Below, in pieces: positions 10,024 to 21,540 of a stretch of 64,000 nucleotides of DNA (position 1 is its first letter; each line of letters starts with the position of its first letter). The DNA lies in assembly GCA_011947345.1 (NCBI GenBank), contig JAAVTG010000365.1, positions 1 through 64,000 on the forward strand. Direction: 5' to 3'. The stretch comes from Phytophthora quininea (taxonomy: Eukaryota > Oomycota > Peronosporomycetes > Peronosporales > Peronosporaceae). The notes beneath the pieces are model-generated. The model did not search any database. It had not been told where the DNA came from and saw only the letters and a list, made by a program, of their open reading frames with translations. The position numbers and the translations under genes are program-made.

Positions 10024-12634
10024 TTATCGTGAAGTTCCCTCTATTGATCCCTTCTCTATTAAGAGCTTTCGCTTTTTGTGAGGACGGCCTGATGCTTTGC
10101 GAGCTGGAAGACTTCGTAGCATTCGTTCGAAGTCAAGACCATCAGACAGCTTGAGGCAGGCCAAAACGTGGCAGCATAGCCAACCAGAATGGCAAAATCC
10201 TTCACAAGTGCAGCGAAACTTCGTGCGAATCATATTAATCTACAAACAAAAAGCGTAAAGGCGCTATTAGCTATTCGTTTAGATAAAATATCATGTTGAT
10301 GAACGCACCTCGTCCAGTTTCCAGCATGGAGAAGCCCAGTCGTGATCGAATCTAGTGTGATTCAATATGTCAACCGCGTGAAGTGACAGGTAGCGATGTT
10401 GGATGTTCTCAACCTGCTCGTTGTCTTTGAGCTCCCCTTCAAGCGACGCAGCAAAGACTCTTGTTCTTGCTGCAGTTACTTGGAGTCCATGGAGGTTGTC
10501 GTCACGCACTACGTAGTAGTCTGCATTGAAGTAGTACCTTTTGATGCTAGCTATAGCCCTCCTCGATTTCCCCTGATGTCGAGGATAGTGGTTATCTCTC
10601 TGAGACAAATCTCTGGATGCTAGGAACACCTCTGCCTTGACCGGACCTTCGGCATACGGGAGTATGGGCCCAACACTACCATTGCGACCAGAGTGAATCA
10701 GAATTTTGGGAAGCGTAGCCGCCAAGACATGAGACGTGGCTGCTCGTAGATGTCCCTTACAGACCACTTTAATGGCATTGTTGAATGCCTCAATTGGATT
10801 CTGGTTCGGCATTACCCCTGGCATGTTACTCGCAGTTGCAAACCACAAGTCCCATGGATCAGTCAGATAGTATTTGTCAAACCAACGGGCGTAGTCAAAC
10901 TCCCCAGATTTTCCCAGTTAGATTTAACGCCGTCAGCAAGGGCGAAAAATTGGTCTTCAGATCGTGCTTCGTGAAGATAATCGAGTTGGGGTTTTATGAT
11001 GGCATCGTAGACGTCGCTGGCGCTTAAACGACCAGAGTTCTCTTCAGATTTTCTGACAAAATGCGGCCAACAGTTGAGCAGAACAATGTCAGGCCACACC
11101 TACGAAAGGCTCCAGAAATTGCTGCGCAATGATCCATTGAACCGAATTGCAGGATCAAATCTCGGTCGAAGAAAGCCTGGCATCGAGCTTTGACGACGGA
11201 AAACAAGCGCGTATACGCGAACTTGGTCTCTGCTCGTACAAACATGAATACTCCAGGAAACAAAGTATGTTGGAACCCTACAGGTGTGTAGTGAACCCCA
11301 CCAATTCCAAATGACACGAGTGTCCATTTGATGAACGAAATCTTGTACGTTCCATCAGTCATTCCCAACACGTTGTCACCTTGACCCTCCATTCCTTGTG
11401 CGAAGTTGCGGAAAACTTTCCTCGATGTCAGAATAATTCCCCATGAGTCTTCGTTACCAGTAGTCCCATCGGTGAAAACATCCAGAACCAACAGGTCGTT
11501 TTAGTCCACGAACGTCGTTGCTGCAAAACGTTCGGCATCAGTAGTGGAGTTGTAGGTATTGAGATCTTTTAAAAACATCTCTCGGGTTTCGCACATTCTG
11601 GAGTTTGCCCACATCATGATATCTGCAACACTGGAAATATCAAAGTCTCCATCGGATCTCAGACGCTGTGCTCGTGTCTTCAACTGCTTTACATCGGGTA
11701 GCAGCTTCAAAAGATGCTCGTTGGAACGGTACCTCAACTCTATTGTCGTCAAACACTGCGCCGGGCTCGTTCCTCCAAGCAACAGATTATTGATTTCCTC
11801 ATCAAACCGCTTGTGAATCCTAGTCCGTTGTTTCTCGAGTGGTGCATCGCATCTTCCGTGCTGGCCTTCGACGAATATGTGGAACATTTTCGACTTGTCT
11901 TCTTTGATACGAGCTGTCGCTGCGCAATTTGTGTGCGACGAACAGTACAACCAAGCTGTTTCTCGATTGCTGTTTTTCCAACGATATCTTAAGTCGTATA
12001 GACTGTCAAGAGCAACCCGCTCTTCTCGCTTAGAAGCATACGCCGTTCGAAGAATGGGAGAGATATTGATAGACGACGTCCGTGCGCTGGAGACCTCTGT
12101 TTCCTCGCTGTCGTCTCCACCAATCTCGCCATTTCGCTTGCTCACCCGATCGGTTGTTTTGGTTCTTTCCGAAATCCCAAATACTGTATTCTGGCTGTGC
12201 TCGCTGGCGTCTGATGCATCTCCAGCATCATCCGGTGTGAACTCACTGCCGCTGCTATCTCCACTGTACGATTCCAGGATGTGTGATCCGCTGAGTTCGC
12301 GACTGTGGTAGCCACTTGTAGTAATAGAGAATTTGCCGTCACAGTCGCGAACTACACGTGTTGTAGCTTTGCGTCCCTCGTGTGTTGTGCAAGGAAGAAT
12401 GGTGCGAGAGCAGATCGTAGATTGGATGTCGAATTGCAAGCTCTCTCGAGATTCCAGATATTGGATTGCCTTGGACAGAGATACAAACTTCCGCTGGTGT
12501 TGTACAGCTGGGGTCAAAATATCTCTGCTGCCTCTTGAGCGTAAAGAGGCTACAATTTCATCGCCACTGAAATCGTGGCTTTCTGTAGACGAAGCTCCGC
12601 TAACAGCACTGCTGCTTCGCTTTCCTCTTGGCAT
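10024..12634 (-). pseudogene. Mutator-like (MULE) transposase, decayed
   Basis: Cut-and-paste transposase. From the ATG at 12634: a Ser-rich N-terminus, then a FLYWCH-like zinc region (YRWKNSNRETAWLYCSSHTNCAATARI, C and H spaced typically), then after an in-frame TAA at 11501-11503 the catalytic region (VLDVFTDGT, MTDGTYKISF, MDHCAAISGAFRR), a frame change near 11100, another near 10855, then NQNPIEAFNNAIK, and after a 69-nt GT-AG intron (10308-10240) a SWIM zinc finger (CTCEGFCHSGWLCCH). This order is that of MULE transposases. At least three lesions make it non-functional as read; the intact splice sites and SWIM finger suggest the decay is not ancient. Confidence 0.78.
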
Positions 12635-13012
12635 TGCTGACGCGACACAAGAGCCTTGTCCAGATACTGCTGATATTGCTGTGTAAGCGGGAGCGAGGAT
12701 GGAGGAAGACGAATGGGGTTGATAGTAGTAGTTGGAGAGCTTGGCAAGTCAGGACAGCTTGTTGGGGGCTGAAGGAAATTGCAGAATGATCAAATGAAGT
12801 CCCTAAGTGCACTGCGGCTCGAAAGAGTCGCAGTGGTTTCTTTAAGGAATATGCCGCGAATTTTCAGAAACTACCTCAAAACTTTCAAGACAGTTTCGAA
12901 ACTATCGGCAAACGCTTGGAATATTTTAAAAAATCCGCTTAAATAAAACTTTTTAAGTTTGTACAAGCAAATTGTATTAAGTTGTAAAGGCTACCCCATG
13001 CTAGTCAGTATA
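12635..13012. other. Spacer upstream of the MULE transposase
   Basis: About 380 bp, AT-rich at 12900-12990, between the MULE transposase start and the 3' end of the acidic ORF. No gene supported; the 5' terminal repeat of the MULE is expected here or beyond 13540 but was not recognised. Confidence 0.4.
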
Positions 13013-13537
13013 CTAGTTAAACAGGTCTTCAATTTCGCTGTCCGAAATATCAGCACGAAGGTCCAGATAACCACCAAACGTAATCAAAGCTTCAGAGTCA
13101 ACGTTGTACACTCTTTCAGGGTTCAATCCAACGTCACTTGTTTCGCTGTCGATATCGCTGTCGTCGGAGTCGCTTTCGTAGTCGTTGTCATCAGAATCAC
13201 TGTCTTCAAAATCACTGTCGTCTGATATGCTGTCGTTGTCGGTCAAATCGTTGCCGATCCAGCTGTTTTCTTGGTCATCGTCCGTCGAAATGTCATCGCC
13301 GAAAATTTCCGCCAAAGACGGGTCTTGATCGCCCGTTTCCTCGAGATCCGATTCGGGATCGGCAACCGCATGGGCAAGGCGGTGCAGGGACAGGTGCAGG
13401 CCTTCGATTTCACGGTCCTTCGCCGTGATTTCCGCGTGAAGTTGCGTCATAACGTCGACGACGTTGTCGTATGAGGTCTTCATGCGCTTGTATGCACGAA
13501 CGACCTCGACGTAATCTCCGCGCTGTCGGGTGGTCAT
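13013..13537 (-). CDS. Acidic hypothetical protein, 174 residues
   Basis: Intact ORF from ATG 13537. Residues 1-55 look like a helical, possibly coiled-coil segment (VEVVRAYKRMKTSYDNVVDVMTQ region, then HAEITAKDREIEGLHL). Residues about 60-135 are extremely rich in Asp, Ser and Glu (SDSDDNDYESDSDD and similar), followed by a short C-terminus ending in EIEDLFN. No known domain. It lies just upstream of the MULE transposase on the same strand and within 210 bp of the short repeats at 13742-13825, so it may be a second ORF of that element. The low-complexity acidic stretch makes a non-coding explanation possible. Confidence 0.5.
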   Translation of the reverse strand: MTTRQRGDYVEVVRAYKRMKTSYDNVVDVMTQLHAEITAKDREIEGLHLSLHRLAHAVADPESDLEETGDQDPSLAEIFGDDISTDDDQENSWIGNDLTDNDSISDDSDFEDSDSDDNDYESDSDDSDIDSETSDVGLNPERVYNVDSEALITFGGYLDLRADISDSEIEDLFN

Positions 13538-13697
13538 TGCGGTGGGTGGAGGCGGAGAAAGTTGAAAGTGAGATAATACATGTATTCGTTGCTCCCCACG
13601 AACAGTTGTTATTCGTTTCTGGTAGTTTTATATCTTAGCCGTTGGAGAAACGCTAACCGTCTCTCGGCAAAAGTTTTGCCCGTTAGCACGCAAGCAG

Positions 13698-13721
13698 GAC
13701 AAACTGCTAGCAGTTTTTGTC
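13698..13721. repeat. Imperfect hairpin around AAACTGCTAGCAGTTT
   Basis: GACAAACTGC pairs with GCAGTTTTTGTC with a two-base bulge; the core is a 16-bp perfect palindrome. It is close to the four 13-mer repeats. Confidence 0.55.
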
Positions 13722-13741
13722 AGTTATATTAAATTTTGAGA

Positions 13742-13825
13742 ATGGTATGGAAAACCGCCTCGTTACAATAATGGTATGGAAAAATGCCAGGTGGTATGGA
13801 AAACCTCCTAAAATGGTATGGAAAA
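13742..13825 (+). repeat. Four direct copies of ATGGTATGGAAAA
   Basis: Copies at 13742-13754, 13771-13783, 13791-13803 (first base G) and 13813-13825, spaced 29, 20 and 22 bp. Unequal spacing argues against a simple tandem satellite and fits clustered binding sites, as in transposon subterminal regions. Confidence 0.7.
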
Positions 13826-14065
13826 ATCTTTTACCATCTTCAGCTCGAGTCTGGCATCGAAGTTAAGTCGGATACAGAACCGAGTACTCCTTCGAACGTC
13901 TACTGGCTTTCCGAGATTATCACCGGCGTTCCTCGTCTGTGTGTACTGTCGCTGTTTGCCTCTTGACCCCACTCCCCAGCACTGTCAGCAGCTTTGCTGA
14001 TTAATTGCATCCCCATTGAAAGCGTCGTCGGACGGATGACAAGCAGACTACGGCGTCTGGATACG

Positions 14066-15565
14066 ATGATTGCCACTGCGATGGCCTTCATCATGGGGAT
14101 GAAAGAGTTTATCGCTGCGCACTGAATTTCCAGTGTTGGAGCGACGATCATCTCGCTAGGAGTCGCGATTTCGTACGTGTCAATGACAATTACGTTGGCA
14201 GCGAGTTGGAACTTCCTGATCCCGCACGGCTACGTATTGATGATCATGCCGTTCATCTTCTTCTTCGCCATCTTCACAGTTGTTGTCGTTGGTCCTCGTA
14301 CGCTACTGAAGTCGGTAGAACTGCGTCAACAACTCAAGCCGTTGCTGGTGATTGTGGTCTCACATGGAATCGTTGCAGTAGCTTACCCAGCTTTCAGCGC
14401 AGTATTTAACAATATGTCGACCAATTACGAGACGGCTTTGATTTTTGCACTGCCCACGATCAAGTTCGCCATCAAACAAGTCGTCGCCAATGCAGCTGAG
14501 CTACCTCCAAAAATACGGGGACCAACCGTGATTTTCTCCGTGGATGTGTTCACTGTTTTCTTCGTACTTCCATTGAAACAACGCTTCTCGTCATGCCTAA
14601 CGATGGCTCCCACGTGATCCTGGCACTTCGGAACATTTTTCACCGAGGAAACGTTATCCACGCGAGAGAGCAATGTGGTACCAGTGGAATGAGTGCTCTG
14701 CAGTCGGTGCATTACCTTGACGACGTGCCAGCCATTCTTCGAGAGGTTCTGCAACGACCAAAGACGGTAACGTCTCGACAGATTCGCGTGTTTGCCCCGT
14801 TTCCGCTGCCACTTTCAGACGAAACCAAAAGTTTTATGGAGGACTTGGCTGCATATCGACGAGAAACGCGAGTATCCTCCAGACCGGGCATTTCACTGCG
14901 TTCAATAAGAAAATTGACGATTGCTGATGTGAATTCGATTTTAACCTTTCACGGGGGTCAAGCGTACGCCAAGCATCACCAAACACGCCCAGTTAATTCG
15001 TCAACAAAGGTTAACAACCGAGCTAACCTGATAGAAACCTCGGTGCCTCGGAGAGTATTCGCCTCTACGCTTATGGATCCAAGTACTGTTTCCGGGGCGG
15101 ACCTACGAGCAGCATTAGCGCATAAAGCGACAGAGGAGGCTGTGTGGGATGCGTTGCAAGCATTTTTCCACTCGGAGTTCCCGTGCTGATGGCCGAGCAC
15201 GTGGAGTTCATTCTGCTGACTGTTCATGTGCTGTATCTCTCTCTCTCTCGGCAGTTTCCAGTGGCTGCGTATTATCCCCATTCAGCGATTTTAACGCCCG
15301 CCCACAAACTCGCGACGACGGTGGTAGAAGGAAAAGTAGAATGAAGACATATTATTTGAGGTGAAATGGTTGACCTAGCATTGTGGCGTATGCGGGCCTG
15401 GTGGTTGTAGTGCCGAGAAAGTTTGGATTCTCACCGGTTCGCCTGTTGGAGACGCAGCTTGGCACGTTGCAGGGGCATCTTTTCGTGTGGAGCCTGTACA
15501 TTTTGCACGTGACGCTGGTGCACCATGGCGTTGTTCCTGAGAGCGACCTTTGCAAGAACGGGTAG
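14066..15565 (+). pseudogene. Multi-span membrane protein of unknown family, copy B
   Basis: Begins at ATG 14066 (IATAMAFIMGMKEF, aligned to the start of copy A), then a stop and frame changes. Landmarks match copy A in order: NFLIPHGYVLMIMPFIFFFA, VAVAYPAFSAVF, LPTIKFAIKQVV, VIFSVDVFTVFFV, FAPFPLPLSDET (about 14800), VLMAEHVEFILLTVHVLYLS, FPVAAYYPHSAILTP, KFGFSP, LQGHLFVWSLYILHVTL, ending at a stop near 15565. Frame changes near 14105, 14560-14600, 15185 and 15370. Its opposite orientation and sequence divergence from copy A show an old, dispersed family rather than a recent duplication. Function unknown. Confidence 0.65.
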
Positions 15566-16511
15566 GCCGTGTCAAGCAATGTTGCCTTTCAAGATCGGGC
15601 TCCTTGTGTCCGGAATGAATTGACATACGTGTAATTATGTCCTTACCAAATGGTGGCAATACAACTAGGACACAGACAAGTAAAACCCAATAATGCCCGT
15701 GAGGGACTTCCAATCATACTCGCAAAAGCGCATTTACATCACTCTAAATCAAGACCGTACTCATACAGGATCATTTCTATAGTACCTTCTTGTTCTACTT
15801 ACATTCTGCTAATCGAAAGGGCTACCCTAACCCTAGATGCGACTTGCGCTGCAGTCCTGCCAGCAACCGCTGGAGGACAATGAAGGACCCCAACGACGCC
15901 ACTGCTGCCAACCAAGAGTCTTCCCCGAATCTAGCCATCTTGGAGACAGCCGTGCTGCGTTATGCATCCACAATGTAGTGGCGTCCGTATGTGACTTTTG
16001 TGAACTCGATGGTGCGCTGCTGCAGTCTTGGTCGGCAGCCCGCGACCCGACCGTGACAACTGCGTCACCGTCTCCAACCCCAATCCGTGCGCCTACGCCA
16101 TCCGCAGCGAGCGCGGCACCAGTAGAGCTGTCGCCTTCAACCTCCCAGACCTGACCTGACTTTACTTGACCTGACCTCCCACCTCCAGACCTCCCGCCTC
16201 CCGCCTCCCACGAAACCTCCCAACCTGCGATCATTGCAAAACTAGCCTTATAGTGAAATCAAATGTAATTGACGTTGAAGTGAGCCAAGAAGCTTACGCG
16301 ACTTTCGGTCTTGCACCCCGCCGCGATGGAAAGTGCTCGCCATGCCGCTGCTGCATGCTTGCGGACTCCAACACGTCCACCACAAGGCATTTGCTGGCAA
16401 GGTCGTCCAGCTACTGTCGGTCACGTGAGGTCATCCTGCAGTTTGCAAGGCTCCGAATCTGTTAGCTGTCGTAGTGTTAAGAGGCGCCAAACTCTCAATC
16501 CACGTACGCCG
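15566..16511. other. Spacer, pyrimidine-rich near 16150-16225
   Basis: No recognisable protein. It includes the 43-bp block shared with 30162-30204 and a low-complexity tract of repeated CCTCCC and ACCTGACCTG motifs at about 16150-16225. The 5' end of hAT element 1 must lie here, but its terminal repeat was not found. Confidence 0.45.
15764..15806 (+). repeat. 43-bp block shared with 30162-30204
   Basis: Starts TACAGGATCATTTCTATAG and differs from the second copy at one base (A against G at 15797). Flanks on both sides are unrelated. It could be the conserved 3' end of a LINE family or a target sequence. Confidence 0.75.
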
Positions 16512-18868
16512 ATGGCAAATACAGAGACCACTGACGGCCAGCCGACTGAAAATGCTGAATCGACTCTGATGCGCACACCCGAGCTACTGTGTCAAATGAG
16601 GGAGGCAGATAGAAGCTTGACAACGCAGCCGAGCGTCCAGAATGAAGCGCTGAGCGGAGCAGCGACAAGATCGACAACCCAGAACGACCCAGACCAAGAC
16701 GAGATCAGGTGGGCAGCCACGTGCACTCCATCTCAACCTGGTACACGAGCCGACCACGAAACAAGGAACGATAACCGTTGTATTGACACCCCTATCCAGC
16801 GACCACTGAACTCCTATTCCGAAGAGGAGATCGAATTCTGGAAGCAGCCTCCACTTAGGTGTAAACAGAGTAAAAGGCCCCGAGACTGTACGATATGCGG
16901 AACGTACGAAAGCCGAAGTTGTGGAAGTTTGTCAAGCTATCTGCTCATCCTGACCACTGGGATATTGACAAAGAGAAACTCCTGAACGGCCATGCCGCTT
17001 TCGCGTACTGTGAGAGGTGCGAGTGTGCAATTTCCTTTGCTTCGGGTAATAGTGGTGTAAAACGGCATTTGGAGAAGTTGGATTCTGGCGAGGAGGCCAC
17101 CGAGCGCAATCATGGAGCAGCATTTGACGCTGTTGCTGACCGTGGTAGTGAACCCGCTTCTTCTCTTCGTGCAATATCCAAACAACAACAACAACATGTG
17201 AATACCCTGCTCGCGCGTTGGATCGGAATGAATTTTCGGCCACTTGTCATGATTGAGGACGCCGAATTTCGAGAATTCATTTCGTACATCGCTGAAACAC
17301 TTGGCGGCATAAATCTTTGCATTTCAAAACGGACCCAGCTACGTGATGATATTGTTAGCCTTGCAACCGACCTAAGGCGGCACGTAAAGGAGGATATTGC
17401 TCGGTCGTGCGCGTTCTATTCCATCACGAGTGACATCTGGACCACACGAAATGCCCGCTCGTATATTGCGTTCACCATACATTTTGTCACGAAGGACTTT
17501 AAAGTGGTCAGCTGGATCCTGGAAGTTAAGGAGATCCCCGGTAAACATGATGGTGACGCCATCGCAGCAGCTTTGGAGAATATCATGCGCGATTGGGATC
17601 TTCCGAAGGACCGTTGCTGTCGCTTCGTACGAGACTCAGGCTCGAATATGGTGGCGTCGGAAAACGTTTTGGGGTCAATCATTCGGCATGTATCGCTCAC
17701 GAGATTCATCTTATTTTTTCAGCTGTATTAAAGAAGAAGTCATCCGACAAGGAACGTGAGTCTTGGGAAGCTGTCGTCGCTGTTGAGCCGGGTGCAATTA
17801 CGACCGATGTTGAAGATGACGACACCTTGAGTGAAGAAGAACAAGCTCAAATGGAGCGGATTCGTGATGAAATATTTGAGTTTATTAATTTAGCAGTGGA
17901 GGATCTTGAAAAAAAACGAAATGGCTACTATGCGAGGCGTTGTGCAAAGGTTTCGGACGTTAGCTGTATACTTCCGTAAGTCTCCAAAAGCAAGCAAGCG
18001 GCTAGTGCTGTTGCAGGTACAGAAACTTCATAAAGCGAATGCGGTCAACCTCATCGTTGACTGTCCAACAAGGTGGAACAGTTGCTATGCAATACTCGAG
18101 CGATTTATTGCGCTGAAAGATGCTGTAGACGATTGTTTTGTCTACTTAGTATCGCCAACAGGACTCGTTGAATTCAAGGACATGCAAAACAAATTGATAA
18201 GGCCAAATAATGCTGACTGGTTAAGTGTCAGGTGTCTCGTTCAGATTTTGGCGCCGTTTGGATCTGTGTCAACAAATCTGGGTGGGGAGAAGTACCCAAC
18301 ACTGCCGCTAGTCATGCCAGCGCTTTTTGGCCTTGAAGCTAAACTTTCCGACAAAAACTTGTTCAGCCACCCTATTAATCGAGCCAATGATGGTGCACAC
18401 AAGGATGCCGTCCTGGTGACTCTGCAAGAGTGCCGCAATACTGTTCTGCGTCTATGCAAGGAGCGCTTTGCAAAACTGAAGGACACCGAGCTTATGTGGG
18501 TCCCCATATTCGACCCAAGAGTAGCAAAATGGATGGGCTACTTGCCCGATGACGAGCAACGACAGCAAGCTCGATATAAGCTAACGGAAGCCCTTATGGC
18601 TTTTATTGAGAACGAGATGCCGAGGGACGCTGAAATTCCGCGAGGCGAGATGTTTTCGCCTCCTTCGGCAAAGAAGTCTGACGCAGATCTCAAATATTAC
18701 ATGTTCGTGCCAAATCCGCGGAAGCAGCGCCAAATCTCCTTAAAAGCTACTTGTGATGCAGAGTTTGATCGCTACTTAGCCGACATCAAGACGATTGACA
18801 AACAAGCGCACGAGTTTGTGCATCACGAGACAAACCCATTGACGTGGTGGAGAATTAATCGCCTCAAG
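16512..18868 (+). pseudogene. hAT transposase 1, main part (interrupted by a LINE)
   Basis: From ATG 16512 a hydrophilic N-terminus, a frame change near 16890, a BED-type zinc finger (CERCECAISFASGNSGVKRH), the hAT core with SCAFYSITSDIWTTRNARSY, FVRDSGSNMVASEN, CPTRWNSCYAILERF and FDPRVAKWMGYL, ending in NPLTWWRINRLK, which is the start of the C-terminal dimerisation domain. Frame changes fall at the G4 run 17671-17674 and the A8 run 17909-17916. The domain is then cut by LINE copy 1 and resumes at 20674. Plus strand; terminal repeats not identified. Confidence 0.82.
18855..18868 (+). repeat. Target-site duplication (left) of LINE copy 1
   Basis: TTAATCGCCTCAAG, an exact 14-bp match to 20660-20673 on the other side of the LINE. 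Confidence 0.95.
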
Positions 18869-20659
18869 CCGAGTTAGCCAAACAATTAGATCACAAGCTG
18901 ATGACAAGACTTCAACTTTGGAAAGGGCGAGCTCGAACACTCGTGGGAAGGCGACTAATTGTTCAAGCTATCGTACTGTCGACGATATGGTACTTTACGA
19001 CGACGACTGTTATTCCCACTAGGTATATCAAACGATGGCAAACCGCCGTAAAAACGTTCATACTCTACAACCGGGTGGGAGCTAGTCGTGGAGGTATTAA
19101 CATCGTTCCCACTTCATTTGCCATACAAGCACGGCAAGACGATGGAATTGGGGTACCAGAGATTATGTCCTGCATCCGGAGACAACGTTTTCTCTTCCTT
19201 CAAAAATTTGTCAAAGTCCTCGCTTGTCATAATGGAAACGACGAAACAGTGTGGTATAGACCCATAGCAGAATTACTACGACACCGATATGGGGAATTTG
19301 TACGTCCGTGGTCGGGAGAGTTTTGCTACAAAATCCACCTGAACCTCCTGGATGGAAAGCAACAATGCTCCCGTTATGGTGGCGTAAACTACTGCAAGAT
19401 TGGAGACGCGTAAAATGGCCAAGCAAGTACTCATTACGATACACTAGAATGAAGACACTCCAAAACTCGTTATTCAGCCCAATATGGTGGAATGCATCGA
19501 CAAATTTCCAAGTGTGGCGCAGACAAGATGCTCATCGCGCACCACTGGGAACAGGACCCGTCAAATTCCGGTGCCTCTGTAAAGAGCTTGCTTCAAAAGG
19601 CAAATGGTGTATAGCAGACTTTCTAGATACTTCCCATCGATGGCCAACCCTCATGGTGTTTTTCAGGGGGTATCTGCCGAGCTACGTCCAATTCTGGGGT
19701 CCAGGGTTGCACTGACGGATATCGCCCAGCTTTATCGACAGCTAACCCAGGTGTTTGAACGGGTATTGCCACACCCAGAGACAGGCGGAATAAGCGTGGC
19801 AACGCGAGGTGCAATGCCGCCGACATTTGGACTGACAGTCGGAAAAACATCTCGGTTCTTCCCAAATCTAAAATCCCAAGACTGGGACAAATTGTTGCGG
19901 CCTGATAGATGCGTGCAACCACACCCCATGAAAGTGCTTGGCTGTCCGCAACGACAGATCCATACAACGTTACAACAGATACTCGCCCTCCGCCAGTTTC
20001 TGGTTCCTGTTATCCACGATGTGATGCTGAGAATGTTCTTTGGAGACCTCATTGTCGGATCAAGGCTGTTCTTCCTCAAGTCGTTAAACCCTACGATTCA
20101 ACAGTGTGTGAGACGATCATGTGCTGCGATAGAAACAGTAGAGCACTGTTTCTTCTCGTGCCCAGCTCTGACGCAAATGTGGACCCCATTGTGGTCCCCA
20201 TGGCATAAGGCTTTCGCGACGGAGTTGGATTGGCGATTGCTAATTTTTCCTAAACCACGAGACCTGAAGAGGGGTGGAGGCAGAACCAAAAGGTGGTCCT
20301 GCTACTGTGGCGAGTCCACACTGCGATCGCGTTCCATGCTACGTGGAGATTGAGAAACGACATACTATTCCGTGAAACTACAGCTGAAATACCAAGCGTC
20401 CAAAATGTGATGTCCTCTTTTCGACGACACTGTCTGTTCATCAATCACCATTCAGCGGAGCTTGGGATTGACGACAAAATTGTAACCTCTGTTCTGGAGA
20501 AGTTAGGCTTTGACCCACCTGCGCCGCGAAACACACTACCAGCAAGTCACGTTTGGATTCCACGAAACTAAGCAGCAGAACGACTAAGTAGTATACGATC
20601 GTAGCTAGAAAAACGGTTTATCCGACTGGTTAATCAACTTAAATTTCTTCTTCTTCTTC
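18869..20659 (+). mobile_element. 5'-truncated LINE, copy 1
   Basis: 1791 bp between exact 14-bp target-site duplications. It holds only the part downstream of the reverse transcriptase core: LQLWKGRARTLVGRRLIVQA, PPGWKATMLPLWWRKLL, SRFFPNLKSQDW, and a zf-RVT type zinc motif (CVRRSCAAIETVEHCFFSCP), ending FHATWRLRNDILF and LEKLGFDPP before a stop near 20570. Several frame changes are present. The 3' end is a TTC microsatellite (20646-20659), typical of LINE tails. Severe 5' truncation is the usual outcome of target-primed reverse transcription. Same family as the copy at 36242-38359. Confidence 0.9.
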
Positions 20660-20673
20660 TTAATCGCCTCAAG
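20660..20673 (+). repeat. Target-site duplication (right) of LINE copy 1
   Basis: Exact copy of the 14 bp at 18855-18868, directly after the TTC tail. Confidence 0.95.
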
Positions 20674-20885
20674 TACACGAACCTCGCAAAGCTGGCGCGA
20701 AAATGGCTAGGAGCTGTAGCGACAAGCGTCCCATCCGAACAAACTTTTTAGCGAGCGGTAACATTGTGACGGTAAAACGAGCCTCACTTTCCCCAGAGCT
20801 CGTCCGTGATCTTGTATTTATTGCAGGGACCACGCACAAAAGCCATCAACGATGTGAATGTTGGATGAGCGGTTTGAACAGTTAG
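20674..20885 (+). pseudogene. hAT transposase 1, C-terminal dimerisation domain
   Basis: Continues the reading of the transposase after the LINE and one duplication copy are removed: YTNLAKLARKWLGAVATSVP, SEQTF, then after a frame change SGNIVTVKRASLSPELVRDL and VFIAGTTHK, a textbook hAT dimerisation domain. Stop at 20883-20885. Confidence 0.85.
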
Positions 20886-21540
20886 TTTAACACCGTTCTG
20901 CCAGATCACTTGCAATACATGCCGTTTTTCTTCTAGTACTCTGACTCTAAACACTCGTTGTCGTCGTGAGTAAGCATCTCGCTTTCAGCATTTTAGGTGG
21001 CTGCAATCAGCACACTATCATGGCATTGAAGCTATAAATCTCCGTCATGGCCCTGTTGCACAGCTTACAAGCATTGACGACAGCGCGAACATTTTCAGGG
21101 ATCTCTCCGAACAGAAGCTCGAACTGGATCACGATCACCTTAGTGCCGGTGGTTGCGACTCATATCTTGCCAGGCTAGAGTTATGACTGGGCCTTGCTAC
21201 TGTTAGGGGATAACTGGAAGGAGAAGAGCACACACTCGGCTCGATCGCACCTAAAGTGCACGTCGCCGCGAAGAAGAGAAAGAACCGATGAGCATATTAT
21301 TGCAGCAGACCGCTTTCGCCCCTAGGGAAGCTCTCGCTTGAACATTGCGCAGCGTGCGCACCAGTATGCTGTCCGATGCCGTCGGGATATCGCTGCCAAT
21401 TTATACTCTGTTTTGCATTGCGTGCTCCGTGCACAAAAATATCGATGCTGAAGGTTGGGAGGTTGGGAGGCCAAACCTTCAACTCCCAAGCCTCCAGGCG
21501 TACGTACAGCGCACGCACACGTACGTTGACAGCACTAAGC
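20886..21540. other. Spacer between hAT 1 and the RLE-type LINE
   Basis: No coding region supported. It should contain the 3' terminus of hAT 1 and the 5' untranslated region of the following LINE. A CCCTG near 21048 is a possible but unproven hAT end. Confidence 0.4.

Larger units (their letters stand above)
13538..14065. other. Spacer with palindromes and short repeats
   Basis: Contains GGCAAAAGTTTTGCC (13668-13682), the hairpin at 13698-13721 and the repeats at 13742-13825. No protein is supported. Such structures could be the subterminal region of the MULE. Confidence 0.45.

Noticed and set aside
15830..15850. Telomere-like CCCTAACCCTA
   Set aside because: Only about one and a half units; no array.
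21290..21460. Possible small nuclear RNA gene as target of the RLE-type LINE
   Set aside because: I compared it by eye with U1, U2, U4, U5 and U6 patterns on both strands and found no convincing match.
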